64,000 nt of DNA from NCBI GenBank assembly GCA_004005435.1, contig RZWH01000002.1, positions 496,001-560,000 on the forward strand, written 5' to 3'. The notes beneath the pieces were generated by a model. The model worked only from the letters and a program-made list of their open reading frames with translations, ran no database searches and had not been told where the DNA came from. The position numbers and the translations under genes are program-made. The DNA is from Rhodobacteraceae bacterium CCMM004. GTDB lineage: Bacteria > Pseudomonadota > Alphaproteobacteria > Rhodobacterales > Rhodobacteraceae. Of this stretch, positions 9,216-17,006 are shown one piece after another. Position 1 is the stretch's first letter; the number at the start of each line of letters is the position of its first letter.

Positions 9216-10050
9216 TCAGATCATGCCGCTCAGGCTCAGGCCCCATAGCCAACAAATGACGGTCGCAGCGAGCTGCCGTGGCTGAGCGGAGGGCCTTGGG
9301 GCATCTGTCGTATCGGGGTGCGATGCGGTGCCCGTTCGTGAGCCTGCCGAACACAGTCTCGATCCGGGTGCGTCGTTTGTAGCTGCGCTTGGCACGGTGA
9401 ACGGGTGCGTCGCGCGGGCTCCGACCCGGGCTGAGGGGCGACGAGATTTGATCCAGTGGATCGGATCAGCCCCGAACGGCCCGGATCCCCCTGTCTATCA
9501 ACGCGTCTGTGAACCGCTCGGCGTCCGAGTCGCGGTCTGCGCGCCGCCGGTCGACATCCGGCGGGCCACTCAGCAGAGCCCGTGCGCCGATGCCATCGCT
9601 GACCTGCCCGGCGGCGACGAAGAGGGCGACCGGCTGCCCTCGGGTCGACCGATCAGGTGTCGATGCCGCTCTTTTTTCACGGCCGAGCCGGTCTCTGTTC
9701 CATGCGCCTTGCGGGAGGGCGCATCAGTCGTCGCCGCCGTCTGTCCGCCGTGCTCGGCAGCCAGACCGGCCATCATCGGCGCGTAGCCGCCCCGTTCGTG
9801 GCGGCACGCGACCCCCGTGGCGTTTGCCCCTCCCCCCACCGCGTCCAACGGTTGTGGAGCGTCTGGTGCGGGCCGTCGTCCGCAGGCGGGTCACGCCAAG
9901 GCTCCCGGTTGCGACGGATGAGGATAATCCCGCTCACCGCACGCCGGTCATCGACCCGCGGTCTGCCATGGGACATCGGGAAGAAGGGCGACCCACGCAC
10001 CCGACCGCCAGACGAGGTCGGATCTGGTCACCGCTCGATCTTCGGGCGGT
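9216..10050 (-). pseudogene. Degenerate IS5-family (IS427-type) transposase
   Basis: Read on the minus strand in several frames, this region recovers most of an IS427-group DDE transposase in the right order. Segments seen are SHGRPRVDDRRAVSGI near the N-terminus, then MMAGLAAEHGG, then a stretch ending GQVSDGIGARALLSGPPD (about 9570-9620), then ADRDSDAERFTDALIDRGIR (DRGYDADWFR-like), then KRRTRIETVFGRL and RYDRCPK (about 9290-9400), then, after a one-base shift, AATVICWLWG before the stop at 9216. Frameshifts, at least one in-frame stop and replaced catalytic residues show it is dead. Terminal inverted repeats were not resolved, so the ends are approximate. Confidence 0.75.
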
Positions 10051-10088
10051 GACCCACGCAGTCCTGCGGCGATGAACGGGTTCTGAGG

Positions 10089-10682
10089 CTAATCGCCCAC
10101 GCGCCTGTAGTCGATCGTGCCGAGTTCTTCGGGCGGCTTCTCGCACCGGTTCACATCGCCTCCACCCGTCTTGAAGGACTGACCGTCCTCGCTCAACCAC
10201 AGCACGTCGTACTCGGCACAAGAGGCGATGTTGAACGGGCCCCCATCGACGCATCCGGAAATCTCGACGGGGACTCCGATCTGCAAGGGGCACGCCGACA
10301 GGCCGAGGTCGGCCCATATTGCGGGCGCATCCACGAAGATCTCGACCGTGCTCGTATCGTTTCTCGAAATGACATCCCAGCCTCCCGCAAACCTCTGCGA
10401 CGGGCCCTGGATGTCGACGGGGCCTTCCGAGCGGTAGGTGAACATCGGTTGCGCCAGGGCTTCGTCAGCGAACGTGGATGCCATGACGACGTTGCGCGCG
10501 CCATCGAACTCAAAGCGCATGACGACATAGGCGAGACGGCCGTCGGGCGCTGGCCGGGTGAACGGCGCGGTCTGATACGTCCCGGCCAGCAGCTCTGCGG
10601 CCTCTTCGGCGGTGACATGGGCAGAAAGGGCCACACTGCAAAACATGGCGGCCATCGCGACACGCACCATTTGACTGGACAT
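10089..10682 (-). CDS. Secreted hypothetical protein
   Basis: A 197-residue protein with a signal peptide (MVRVAMAAMFCSVALSAHVTAEE, cleavage about residue 25). The mature part is beta-rich and has paired cysteines (CPLQ, SGCVDG, SCAEYD, RCEKP), fitting an exported domain stabilised by disulfides. A pattern of wide beta strands with PMFTYRSEGPVDI faintly recalls APCDD1-like domains, but I do not recognise the family. It is divergent from a TetR regulator with 108 bases between the starts, which suggests it is the regulator's target. It overlaps no other gene and its GC is lower than the surrounding genes. Confidence 0.65.
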   Translation of the reverse strand: MSSQMVRVAMAAMFCSVALSAHVTAEEAAELLAGTYQTAPFTRPAPDGRLAYVVMRFEFDGARNVVMASTFADEALAQPMFTYRSEGPVDIQGPSQRFAGGWDVISRNDTSTVEIFVDAPAIWADLGLSACPLQIGVPVEISGCVDGGPFNIASCAEYDVLWLSEDGQSFKTGGGDVNRCEKPPEELGTIDYRRVGD

Positions 10683-10790
10683 CGGGATCCCCTCCCTGGG
10701 ATTGATTCTTTACAATGGAAAGATGGGGCGCCGCACCGCAAGGGTCAAGATGAATTTGACTATGGAAAGATAACGGAAGAGCTTGGAGAT
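10683..10790. promoter_or_regulatory. Divergent promoter region with TetR operator candidates
   Basis: Between the two divergent starts there is a near-perfect 15-base palindrome CTTTACAATGGAAAG (10708-10722). Its right half recurs as CTATGGAAAGAT at 10760-10771, giving two direct copies of ATGGAAAGAT spaced to cover both promoters. A TTGACT (10756-10761) overlaps the second copy and could be a -35 element for tetR. The shape of the palindrome and the divergent layout fit an autoregulating TetR protein; binding is inferred. Confidence 0.5.
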
Positions 10791-11408
10791 ATGACTGAGA
10801 CGTCCGCGCCGCGCGCCCGGTATCACCACGGCAACCTCCGCGTGGCGTTGCTAGAAGCCGCCGAGGCGGAACTGGTCGACAAGGGGCTGGAGGCGTTTTC
10901 GCTCAGATCCGTTGCGGCACGTGCCGGCGTGACGCACACCGCGCCGAAGCCGCATTTCGGCAATACCGAAGGTCTGCTGACCGCCCTTTGTGCGCTGGGG
11001 TTCAGGCGGCTGGTCGAGGTTCAGGACCACGCGAAAGCGGCTGCGGCCGCCGATCCTGTGGCACAACTGGAAGCTGCCGGTCTGGGCTACATCGCGTTTG
11101 CGACCTCGAACCAGGCGCTCTTCCGGCTCATGTTCGCGTCGAACCGGCCGAACTTCTCCGATCAGGATCTGTCACAGGCGGCCCGCAGAGCATTCGCGGC
11201 CCTTGAAACGGACGTTGCGCAGGCGCGACGATCGAAGGGGTGTGACCAAGACGACGACGCCCTTGCGGTGGCATCGGCCTGGGCAACGGCACACGGTCTC
11301 GCCGACTTGCTGTCCAGCGGGCGGCTGCGTGCCCTTTCTACGATGGAAAGTAACCGAAGAGATGAGATGGCGGCGCGAGTGCTGTCCAACTCCGCTCTGT
11401 CGGTTTGA
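10791..11408 (+). CDS. TetR/AcrR family transcriptional regulator
   Basis: A 205-residue TetR regulator. Residues 10-60 hold the DNA-binding domain (YHHGNLRVALLEAAEAEL, then FSLRSVAARAGVTHTAPKPHFGNTEGLL, where the helix-turn-helix reads SVAARAGV). The C-terminal ligand-binding part resembles the WHG-type TetR domain, with GYIAFATSNQALFRLMF. The start at 10791 follows TTGGAGAT by a normal spacing; the frame stays open far upstream but without a plausible start. It probably represses itself and the divergent secreted-protein gene. Confidence 0.88.
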   Translation: MTETSAPRARYHHGNLRVALLEAAEAELVDKGLEAFSLRSVAARAGVTHTAPKPHFGNTEGLLTALCALGFRRLVEVQDHAKAAAAADPVAQLEAAGLGYIAFATSNQALFRLMFASNRPNFSDQDLSQAARRAFAALETDVAQARRSKGCDQDDDALAVASAWATAHGLADLLSSGRLRALSTMESNRRDEMAARVLSNSALSV

Positions 11409-12196
11409 GGAAAACGAAAAATGTCCGGCTAAGGTCGGGCACCGGCACGCACCGGTGCAGCATCCATGGAACCGACCGGGCGTCTGCACCGCGCTCGCGG
11501 CCATAGCCGGTGGCAACTGACCCATCCCGGCGCACGTCCGCCACGCCACGCATCGGCACCGCAACTCGGTCACCGGGCTGACCGGCCTCGGTCCACGGAG
11601 CGGCAGAGGGAAAACCACGCTGTTGCACCCTGTCGCCGATGAGTTGACCGCAGTGTCCGAGACACCCAGGACGCCGTTTCGGGTCTGCGGTCCGCGCCGA
11701 AATCCTTGGCTACGGAAAGACCCCGTCATGTTCGGACATGATGGGCGACAGATCGGCTCGCACTGCACGCGTGCGCCGAAGGGGGCTGAACTCGCGTCGC
11801 CCGACCGCGCTGGCTGGGGGATGTGCAGACCTCCAGACGCCCGCCATCGCACGGCGCGGCGGTCCGGTCGCTGCGCCGTGCAGATCGGTGCCGCTCCGAT
11901 GGGACACCGGGGTGGACGGCTCGCTCCGCAACACGCCGCCGCCCCGGGTGCCGTTCTGTCTGCCGATCGAGGTCTTGGTCGAGCGGCCGCTCGGGCGGAT
12001 GGCCGCAACGGCCGCCCGCCCGCTGTGGCCCACCGGGCCGGACGATACGCCGCCGAGGAACCGGCCTGTCGAAATCCCGCCGCCGCAGCGTTGTTGATCC
12101 GCCATGGGCTCTCCCGGCGGGCGCTCTCCCCGTCCGTGGGACGGATCGCTCCATCGCCCATGCGTCCCTGCCCGCCACCGATCCCGATGACGGGTC
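11409..12196. other. Gene-poor stretch, probably decayed DNA
   Basis: No reading frame here has recognisable protein motifs on either strand. Several overlapping frames of 100-150 codons exist in many phases at once, which is what high GC content alone produces. By position, next to a dead insertion sequence and a TetR pair, it may be the remnant of a transferred gene, but I could not align it with any family. Treat it as unassigned. Confidence 0.5.
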
Positions 12197-13480
12197 TTAG
12201 GGCTCGGAGAAGGGCAGGAACGCGACGAGCGATCCGGCCGGGAGGGGGTCGCGGCCCGGGGGCAGGCGGATCAGGCCGTCCGACATCGGCAGCCCGCCCA
12301 CGCGGCCCGAATGGGTGGCGGGGGCGAAGGTCACGACCGCGCGCCCCAGGGCGTCGCGGCCGATGCGCGTCGCCGGGCGCAACTCGACCCGACGGGCGTT
12401 GCGGTGGACGACGTCGGCCGCGACCGCCAGGCGTGCCGCCTCCGGTGAGGCGCGGGCGCCGGTCAGCCGGTCGACCAGCGCCGTGCCGAAGACCTGCCAA
12501 GTCACGACCGCGGCGAGCGGGTTTCCAGGCAGACCCAGCCAGTGCGCATCCCCGAGGGTGCCGTAGGAGAGCGGCTTGCCCGGCTTGATCGCCACGCCGT
12601 GGACCGCGATCTCCGCACCCAGGGCGCGCAGGGCCGGTCTGACATGGTCCTCTTCGCCCACGGACACCCCGCCCGTCGTGACCACCAGGTCGGCGCGGCC
12701 GATCCAGGCGCCCACCGCCTGCCGCACGGCCGCAACGCTGTCGGCGGCCTGGCCCACGTGCACCAGGTCGATCCGGGGGCCGGCCAGGGCGGCGCACAGC
12801 ATCGGGGTGTTGACGTCCCAGATCTGGGCCGCGCCGCGCCCTGCCCCGGCCTGTCGGACCTCGTCGCCGGTGACCACGACCGCGACGCGCAGGCGCCGCC
12901 GCACCTCCACCCGCCCAGCCCCAGCCGCGGCGCAGGCGGCGATGTGGCGAGGACCCAGACGGGTGCCCGCCGCGACCACCGGCTGCCCGCGCGCCATGTC
13001 TTCGCCTGCGCGGCGGATGTGGCTGCCGGGGCGCGGGCGCCGGGCGACCGTGACGGCGGCACCGCAGGGGGTGACGTCCTCCTGGGCGATCACCGCGTCG
13101 GCGCCCGCCGGCACCGGCGCGCCGGTGAAGATGCGGGCGGCGCGGTCCGGGGCGACGCCGCCGGGGGCCGCCATGCCCGCCGGAACGCGCGGGCCGACTG
13201 GCAGGATCCAGGGCCCCTCGCCCGCCAAGCCGGCCGTGGCGACGGCGTATCCGTCCATCGCGGCGCTGTCGAAGGGCGGTGACGCGGCCGCCGCGCGCAC
13301 CGGGGCGGCGAGAACGCGGCCGACGGCCTGCGGCAAGGGCAGCGATTCGCTCCCGGCCACCGGCGCCGCGTGCCGCGCGATCCGGCCCAGCGCCGCGTCG
13401 AGGTCCAAGAGCGGCACCGCGGGATCGGCGGTGTCGCAGCCGCAGCCCAGATGCGGCGTCAGAGGTGGCAACACCGTCAT
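12197..13480 (-). CDS. moeA: Molybdopterin molybdenumtransferase MoeA
   Basis: MoeA inserts molybdate into adenylylated molybdopterin to form the cofactor needed by the nitrate reductase NarG encoded upstream. The 427-residue protein shows FDSAAMDGYAV (residues about 69-79), RIFTGAPVPAGADAVI (about 115-130), the GTP-like binding segment VVTTGGVSVGEEDH, IKPGKPLSYG and LGLPGNPLAAV. The start at 13480 overlaps the carbonic anhydrase stop by 4 bases (ATGA), so it is translationally coupled as the last gene of the nitrate-reductase-linked group. Confidence 0.95.
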   Translation of the reverse strand: MTVLPPLTPHLGCGCDTADPAVPLLDLDAALGRIARHAAPVAGSESLPLPQAVGRVLAAPVRAAAASPPFDSAAMDGYAVATAGLAGEGPWILPVGPRVPAGMAAPGGVAPDRAARIFTGAPVPAGADAVIAQEDVTPCGAAVTVARRPRPGSHIRRAGEDMARGQPVVAAGTRLGPRHIAACAAAGAGRVEVRRRLRVAVVVTGDEVRQAGAGRGAAQIWDVNTPMLCAALAGPRIDLVHVGQAADSVAAVRQAVGAWIGRADLVVTTGGVSVGEEDHVRPALRALGAEIAVHGVAIKPGKPLSYGTLGDAHWLGLPGNPLAAVVTWQVFGTALVDRLTGARASPEAARLAVAADVVHRNARRVELRPATRIGRDALGRAVVTFAPATHSGRVGGLPMSDGLIRLPPGRDPLPAGSLVAFLPFSEP

Positions 13481-14094
13481 CGCGCCGCGGCCTTCAGGAA
13501 ATGGCCTGGCCCGGTGGAGCAGTCGAGATCGCGCAGACGCCCATCCTTGAGCCCGTAGATCAGCCCGTGCACCCGGATCTCGGCCCGGCGGCGCCAGGCG
13601 CGTTGCAGGATCGGTGTCTCCGAGACGCGGCGCACGCCCTCGACCACGTTCAGTTCGGCCAGCGTGTCCCGGCGGGCTTCGTCGCTGTCGCTCCGCGCCA
13701 GGTCGACGGCATAGGCGCGGGCGAGCCGCCGCACGGGTTCGAGCCAGTGGTCGGCCAGGCCGTGGGGCATATCCTCGGTCGCGGCCTTCACCCCGCCACA
13801 GCCGTAGTGACCGCAGACGATGATCTCGCGCACGTTGAGCGCGTCGACGGCGAACTCCAGCGCCGACAGGAGGTTCATGTCGCTGGAATGGACGACGTTC
13901 GCCACGTTGCGATGCACGAACACCTCTCCGGGGTCGAGCCCCGCCACGACGTTGGCCGGAACGCGGCTGTCGGAACAGCCGATCCAAAAGAACTCGGGCG
14001 CCTGCTGTGCCGCGAGGCGGCGGAAGTAGTCGGGGTCTTCGGCATGGCGGGCGTCGGACCAGCGCTGGTTGCGGTCAATGAGGTCGGTCAGCAT
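13477..14094 (-). CDS. Beta-class carbonic anhydrase
   Basis: Interconverts CO2 and bicarbonate. The 205-residue sequence has all zinc and catalytic motifs of the beta class: CSDSRVP (Cys about 40, the Asp-Arg dyad at 42/44) and CGHYGCGG (His about 95, Cys about 98). The normal length and absence of a signal peptide indicate a cytoplasmic enzyme. It overlaps moeA by 4 bases and the preceding hemerythrin-like gene by 20 bases, so all three are likely on one message. Its placement in a nitrate respiration group may relate to bicarbonate or pH balance, which is speculation. Confidence 0.95.
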   Translation of the reverse strand: MLTDLIDRNQRWSDARHAEDPDYFRRLAAQQAPEFFWIGCSDSRVPANVVAGLDPGEVFVHRNVANVVHSSDMNLLSALEFAVDALNVREIIVCGHYGCGGVKAATEDMPHGLADHWLEPVRRLARAYAVDLARSDSDEARRDTLAELNVVEGVRRVSETPILQRAWRRRAEIRVHGLIYGLKDGRLRDLDCSTGPGHFLKAAAR

Positions 14095-14656
14095 CGGGGG
14101 CCTCCGTGGGGCGGTCGATCCCGCGGCGCTGCATCATCCGCAGGCGCAGGGTCTCAAGGTCCCGCCCGGTCGGGCGCAGCCGGGCAAAGGGCAGGACGAT
14201 GGCGTTTTCCAGGATCAGGTGGCGCCGGGCGTGGCCGGCATAGCGTGCCAGGCGGGCCCGCATCTCTGGGGACAGGGCCGCGGTGCCGGCCGCCAGCGAC
14301 CCCAGCTCGGCCAGGATCCGGGGCGTGTCGGTGTCGGCATGGCGATGGTCCAAGGTCAGGCGCGCGATCACCCGGCCGATCTCGTCCTCGGGAACGCAGC
14401 GCCGCAGGAGGAGCGGAAAGAGGTCCTCTTCCTCGTCTTGCAGGTGGAGCGGCAGTTCGTGGCGCAGGAACGCGACGATGTCGGCCACGCCGGCCGGATC
14501 GGGCGTGCCGCCCCCCGCCACGGCGTCGATCCGGGCGCAGATCACGCGCTCGCGCAGATGGTCCTCGTGGAGAAAACCCAGAGGATCGCGGAGGAGCGCG
14601 CGCCTGGTGGGGCCCAGGCACGCGCCCCGTCTGGGATCGGAGGGTCCTACGGTCAT
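14075..14656 (-). CDS. Hemerythrin HHE domain protein
   Basis: A 193-residue predominantly helical protein whose metal-ligand pattern fits the HHE cation-binding domain: HEDHLRERVICARID (about 30-44), FLRHELPLHLQDEEEDLFPLLLRR (about 64-87), DHRHADTD (about 103-110) and HARRHLILENAIVLPFA (about 144-160). Such proteins bind a di-iron centre and sense or carry O2 or NO, or help repair iron centres (compare the di-iron protein family RIC/YtfE). In a nitrate-reduction operon a role against NO-related stress is reasonable inference. The start at 14656 was chosen because upstream codons lack family similarity. Confidence 0.8.
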   Translation of the reverse strand: MTVGPSDPRRGACLGPTRRALLRDPLGFLHEDHLRERVICARIDAVAGGGTPDPAGVADIVAFLRHELPLHLQDEEEDLFPLLLRRCVPEDEIGRVIARLTLDHRHADTDTPRILAELGSLAAGTAALSPEMRARLARYAGHARRHLILENAIVLPFARLRPTGRDLETLRLRMMQRRGIDRPTEAPDADRPH

Positions 14657-14673
14657 CGCCCGGCCCTCCCCTC

Positions 14674-15471
14674 TCAGACCGCGCCCAGGTCGGCGCCAGA
14701 AATGTCCGCCGCGGCGACCAGGCCGTCGGCGAAGTCGCGGGCGGCGCGGGTCCACGCGGCCTTTTCCAAGGCATCCGAGATCCGCGGGCGCACCGCCTCG
14801 AACGGCAGGACGGCCCCCTCTGCGACGGCCTCCATCCGCACCACGTGCCAGCCGTGGCGCGTCAGCGCGGGCGCGGGCGTGATCTCGCCCGCGACGAGCG
14901 TGCGCAGCACCGCCTCGAACTCGGGCACCGTATCGCCGGGGCCCAGTTGGCCCAGCGCCCCACCTGCCGTCTTCGACCCGCAGTCGCTGTGCGCGCGCGC
15001 AAGGTCGGCGAACGCGCGGGGCGTCTGAACCGCGAGGGCGGCCAGGCCCTCGGCCCGGGTCTGCGCCGCGCGCGTCTGGGCGGGGTCGCGGGGGTCGCAG
15101 GCGCACAGGATGTGCGACACCTCCCACAAAGGCGGGGCGCGGAACCGCGCGGGGTCGCGCGCCCACTCGGCCCGGATCTCGTCTTCGGTGGGCGGCGTCA
15201 CGTCGACGGCGATGTCGAGAAGGCCCCGGATCAGGGCCTCCTCATCGGTCTCGAAGCGGCCGGGCCCCACCTCGGCCGGGTGCGGACGCAGCCCGCGGCG
15301 GCGGGCCTCCTGCAACAGGAGCGTCCGCACCGCCACCGCGTTGGCGGCCTTGCGCCAGGCGATGCCGGGTTTGCCGCGGGGCGCGTCGTGGTTCTGCGCC
15401 TCGGCGGCGACGACCGCGTGGGGCACGGTCTCGCCATTGACCACCAGGTCGGGAAAGAGCGCGGTTGCCAT
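14674..15471 (-). CDS. Parvulin-type peptidyl-prolyl cis-trans isomerase (NifM-like)
   Basis: A 265-residue protein with an N-terminal helical region and a parvulin domain from about residue 118. Domain motifs are VSHILCACDP, RAFADLARAHSDCGSKTAGG, LGQLGPGDTVPEFEAVL and TRHGWHVVRM. No signal peptide is visible, so it is probably cytoplasmic, as in NifM, which matures nitrogenase iron protein. PPIases of this kind regularly follow narI in proteobacterial operons and are thought to aid nitrate reductase assembly. It starts 5 bases after the narI stop. Confidence 0.88.
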   Translation of the reverse strand: MATALFPDLVVNGETVPHAVVAAEAQNHDAPRGKPGIAWRKAANAVAVRTLLLQEARRRGLRPHPAEVGPGRFETDEEALIRGLLDIAVDVTPPTEDEIRAEWARDPARFRAPPLWEVSHILCACDPRDPAQTRAAQTRAEGLAALAVQTPRAFADLARAHSDCGSKTAGGALGQLGPGDTVPEFEAVLRTLVAGEITPAPALTRHGWHVVRMEAVAEGAVLPFEAVRPRISDALEKAAWTRAARDFADGLVAAADISGADLGAV

Positions 15472-15476
15472 GGCGC

Positions 15477-16286
15477 TCACCCGATCGGTCCGGCGTTGGT
15501 CGACGGCGGCTGCGACACCGCCCGCGGCGGCACCCCGCCGCCCGGCGCCACCGCGACCGGCCCGCTGCGTTTCGGCAGAGCACGGCTGCGGCGCGAGCGC
15601 ACGATCTGATAGCCCGAGCGCAGGAGATACCGGAACGGCGCGGCAAAGCCCGACACCATGTGCACCAGCCGCGTGAACGGGAACATCATGGTGATCAGGA
15701 GACCGAGAAAGATGTGCAGCTTGTAGAGCCAGTGCACGTCGACCACGTCGGTCCAGGCGTTGATGTTCCAGGCGACGATGCTCTGCGACCAGGTCATGAA
15801 GCGCACCATCTCCGCCCCGTCGAGGTGCTGGATCGTCTGGGTGATGGTGAACAGCCCGATGATGAGCTGCGCCCAGATCAGGACCAGGATGACGATGTCG
15901 GCCCAGCTCGACGTGGCGCGGATGCGCGGGTCGACCAGGCGGCGGTGCAGCAGCATCGTCGCGCCGATCAACGACACGACGCCCGCGGGACCGCCGATCA
16001 GCACGGCGAGCCATTGCTTGAACCAATAGGGGATGCCCACCGCGTCGAGCACCCGGATCGGGGTAAATAGCCCGACCACGTGCCCGAAGAAGATCACGAT
16101 GATGCCCACGTGGAACAGGATCGAGCCCCAGACCAGTTGCTTGCGGCGCAAGAGCTGGCTGGACGAACTCTTCCAGGTGAAGGGGTCGCGCTCGTAGCGG
16201 GCGATGGAGCCCACGACCAACACGGTCAACGCCATGTAGGGCATGATGCCGAAGATGACGAAGTCGATATCGAGATTGGGAAACAT
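15477..16286 (-). CDS. narI: Respiratory nitrate reductase gamma subunit
   Basis: NarI is the membrane cytochrome b that oxidises quinol and passes electrons to NarH. The 269-residue protein has five hydrophobic segments. Histidines suited to bind the two b hemes sit in FHVGIIVIFFGHVVGLF (about 57-73) and near the C-terminal helices (VHWLYKLHIFLGLL, about 183-196, and RLVHM). The tail beyond about residue 235 is Pro/Arg-rich and longer than usual. It is preceded by narJ with a 12-base gap. Confidence 0.96.
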   Translation of the reverse strand: MFPNLDIDFVIFGIMPYMALTVLVVGSIARYERDPFTWKSSSSQLLRRKQLVWGSILFHVGIIVIFFGHVVGLFTPIRVLDAVGIPYWFKQWLAVLIGGPAGVVSLIGATMLLHRRLVDPRIRATSSWADIVILVLIWAQLIIGLFTITQTIQHLDGAEMVRFMTWSQSIVAWNINAWTDVVDVHWLYKLHIFLGLLITMMFPFTRLVHMVSGFAAPFRYLLRSGYQIVRSRRSRALPKRSGPVAVAPGGGVPPRAVSQPPSTNAGPIG

Positions 16287-16298
16287 TGCGCTTTCTCC

Positions 16299-17006
16299 CT
16301 AGCGGGCCGCGGGGGTCTGCGGCGCGGGATTGAGGGGGACGTCCATGCGCGCGAGCATGTCGCGCGTCACCGGACAACCGGCGTTGGGGTCGGGGCCGAA
16401 GCGGACCTCGCTCTCTTCCCAGACCTCGTCGAGCGCCTCCAGGTCGTCGGGATCGACCTCGGGACGGTCGAGGAGTTCGGCGACCGCCGCGCGGTCGGCG
16501 GTGGCACCCGACAACTGCAAGAGCGCGGCGAAGATGGCGGCATAGGCGCTCTCGCGCCGGTCGAGCCGGGCCTCCATCGCTTCGAAGATGTGGGCGGCGT
16601 CGGCCAGGGTCTCCTGCGCCTCGGCACCCGGCCGCATCGACAGGAACTCCAGGAGCACCGGCAGATGGTCGGGCAGTTCCGACGTCACCGGATCGAAGCC
16701 GCCCGCGCGGTAGGTCTCCAGCAACGACACCATCGCCCCGCCCCGGTCCCGGCTTTCGCCGTGCACGTGCTCGAAGAGGTTCAGCGACAGGGTGCGCGAG
16801 CGGTCGAAGAGCATGACATAGCGCTCTTCCAGTGCGTAGATGTCGCCCCCGGTCAGGTCGTCGACCAGCGGACGCAGCGCCCGGCGGGCGACCGCCGTCA
16901 GCCGGCTGTCCGACGCGAGGACGGCCCCGATCTCGGGCATGGCCCGTTGCAAGGCGCGCGTCGGATAGCTGAGGACGAGCGAAAGGGATTTCAGCGTGCG
17001 GTCCAT
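16299..17006 (-). CDS. narJ: Nitrate reductase molybdenum cofactor assembly chaperone
   Basis: NarJ is a TorD-fold chaperone that binds the NarG N-terminus and coordinates Moco and Fe-S insertion before membrane attachment. The 235-residue protein starts MDRTLKSLSLVLSYPT and contains the family hallmark LNLFEHVHGESRDRGGAMVSLLETYRAGG (about residues 75-104). Its start codon shares one base with the narH stop (TGATG), indicating translational coupling. The C-terminus is typical, containing WEESEVRFGPDPNAGCPV. Confidence 0.96.
   Translation of the reverse strand: MDRTLKSLSLVLSYPTRALQRAMPEIGAVLASDSRLTAVARRALRPLVDDLTGGDIYALEERYVMLFDRSRTLSLNLFEHVHGESRDRGGAMVSLLETYRAGGFDPVTSELPDHLPVLLEFLSMRPGAEAQETLADAAHIFEAMEARLDRRESAYAAIFAALLQLSGATADRAAVAELLDRPEVDPDDLEALDEVWEESEVRFGPDPNAGCPVTRDMLARMDVPLNPAPQTPAAR

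Noticed and set aside
11338-11628. A minus-strand gene overlapping the end of tetR
   Set aside because: About a quarter of it is antisense to the tetR coding end, and the rest has no recognisable motif or ribosome site.
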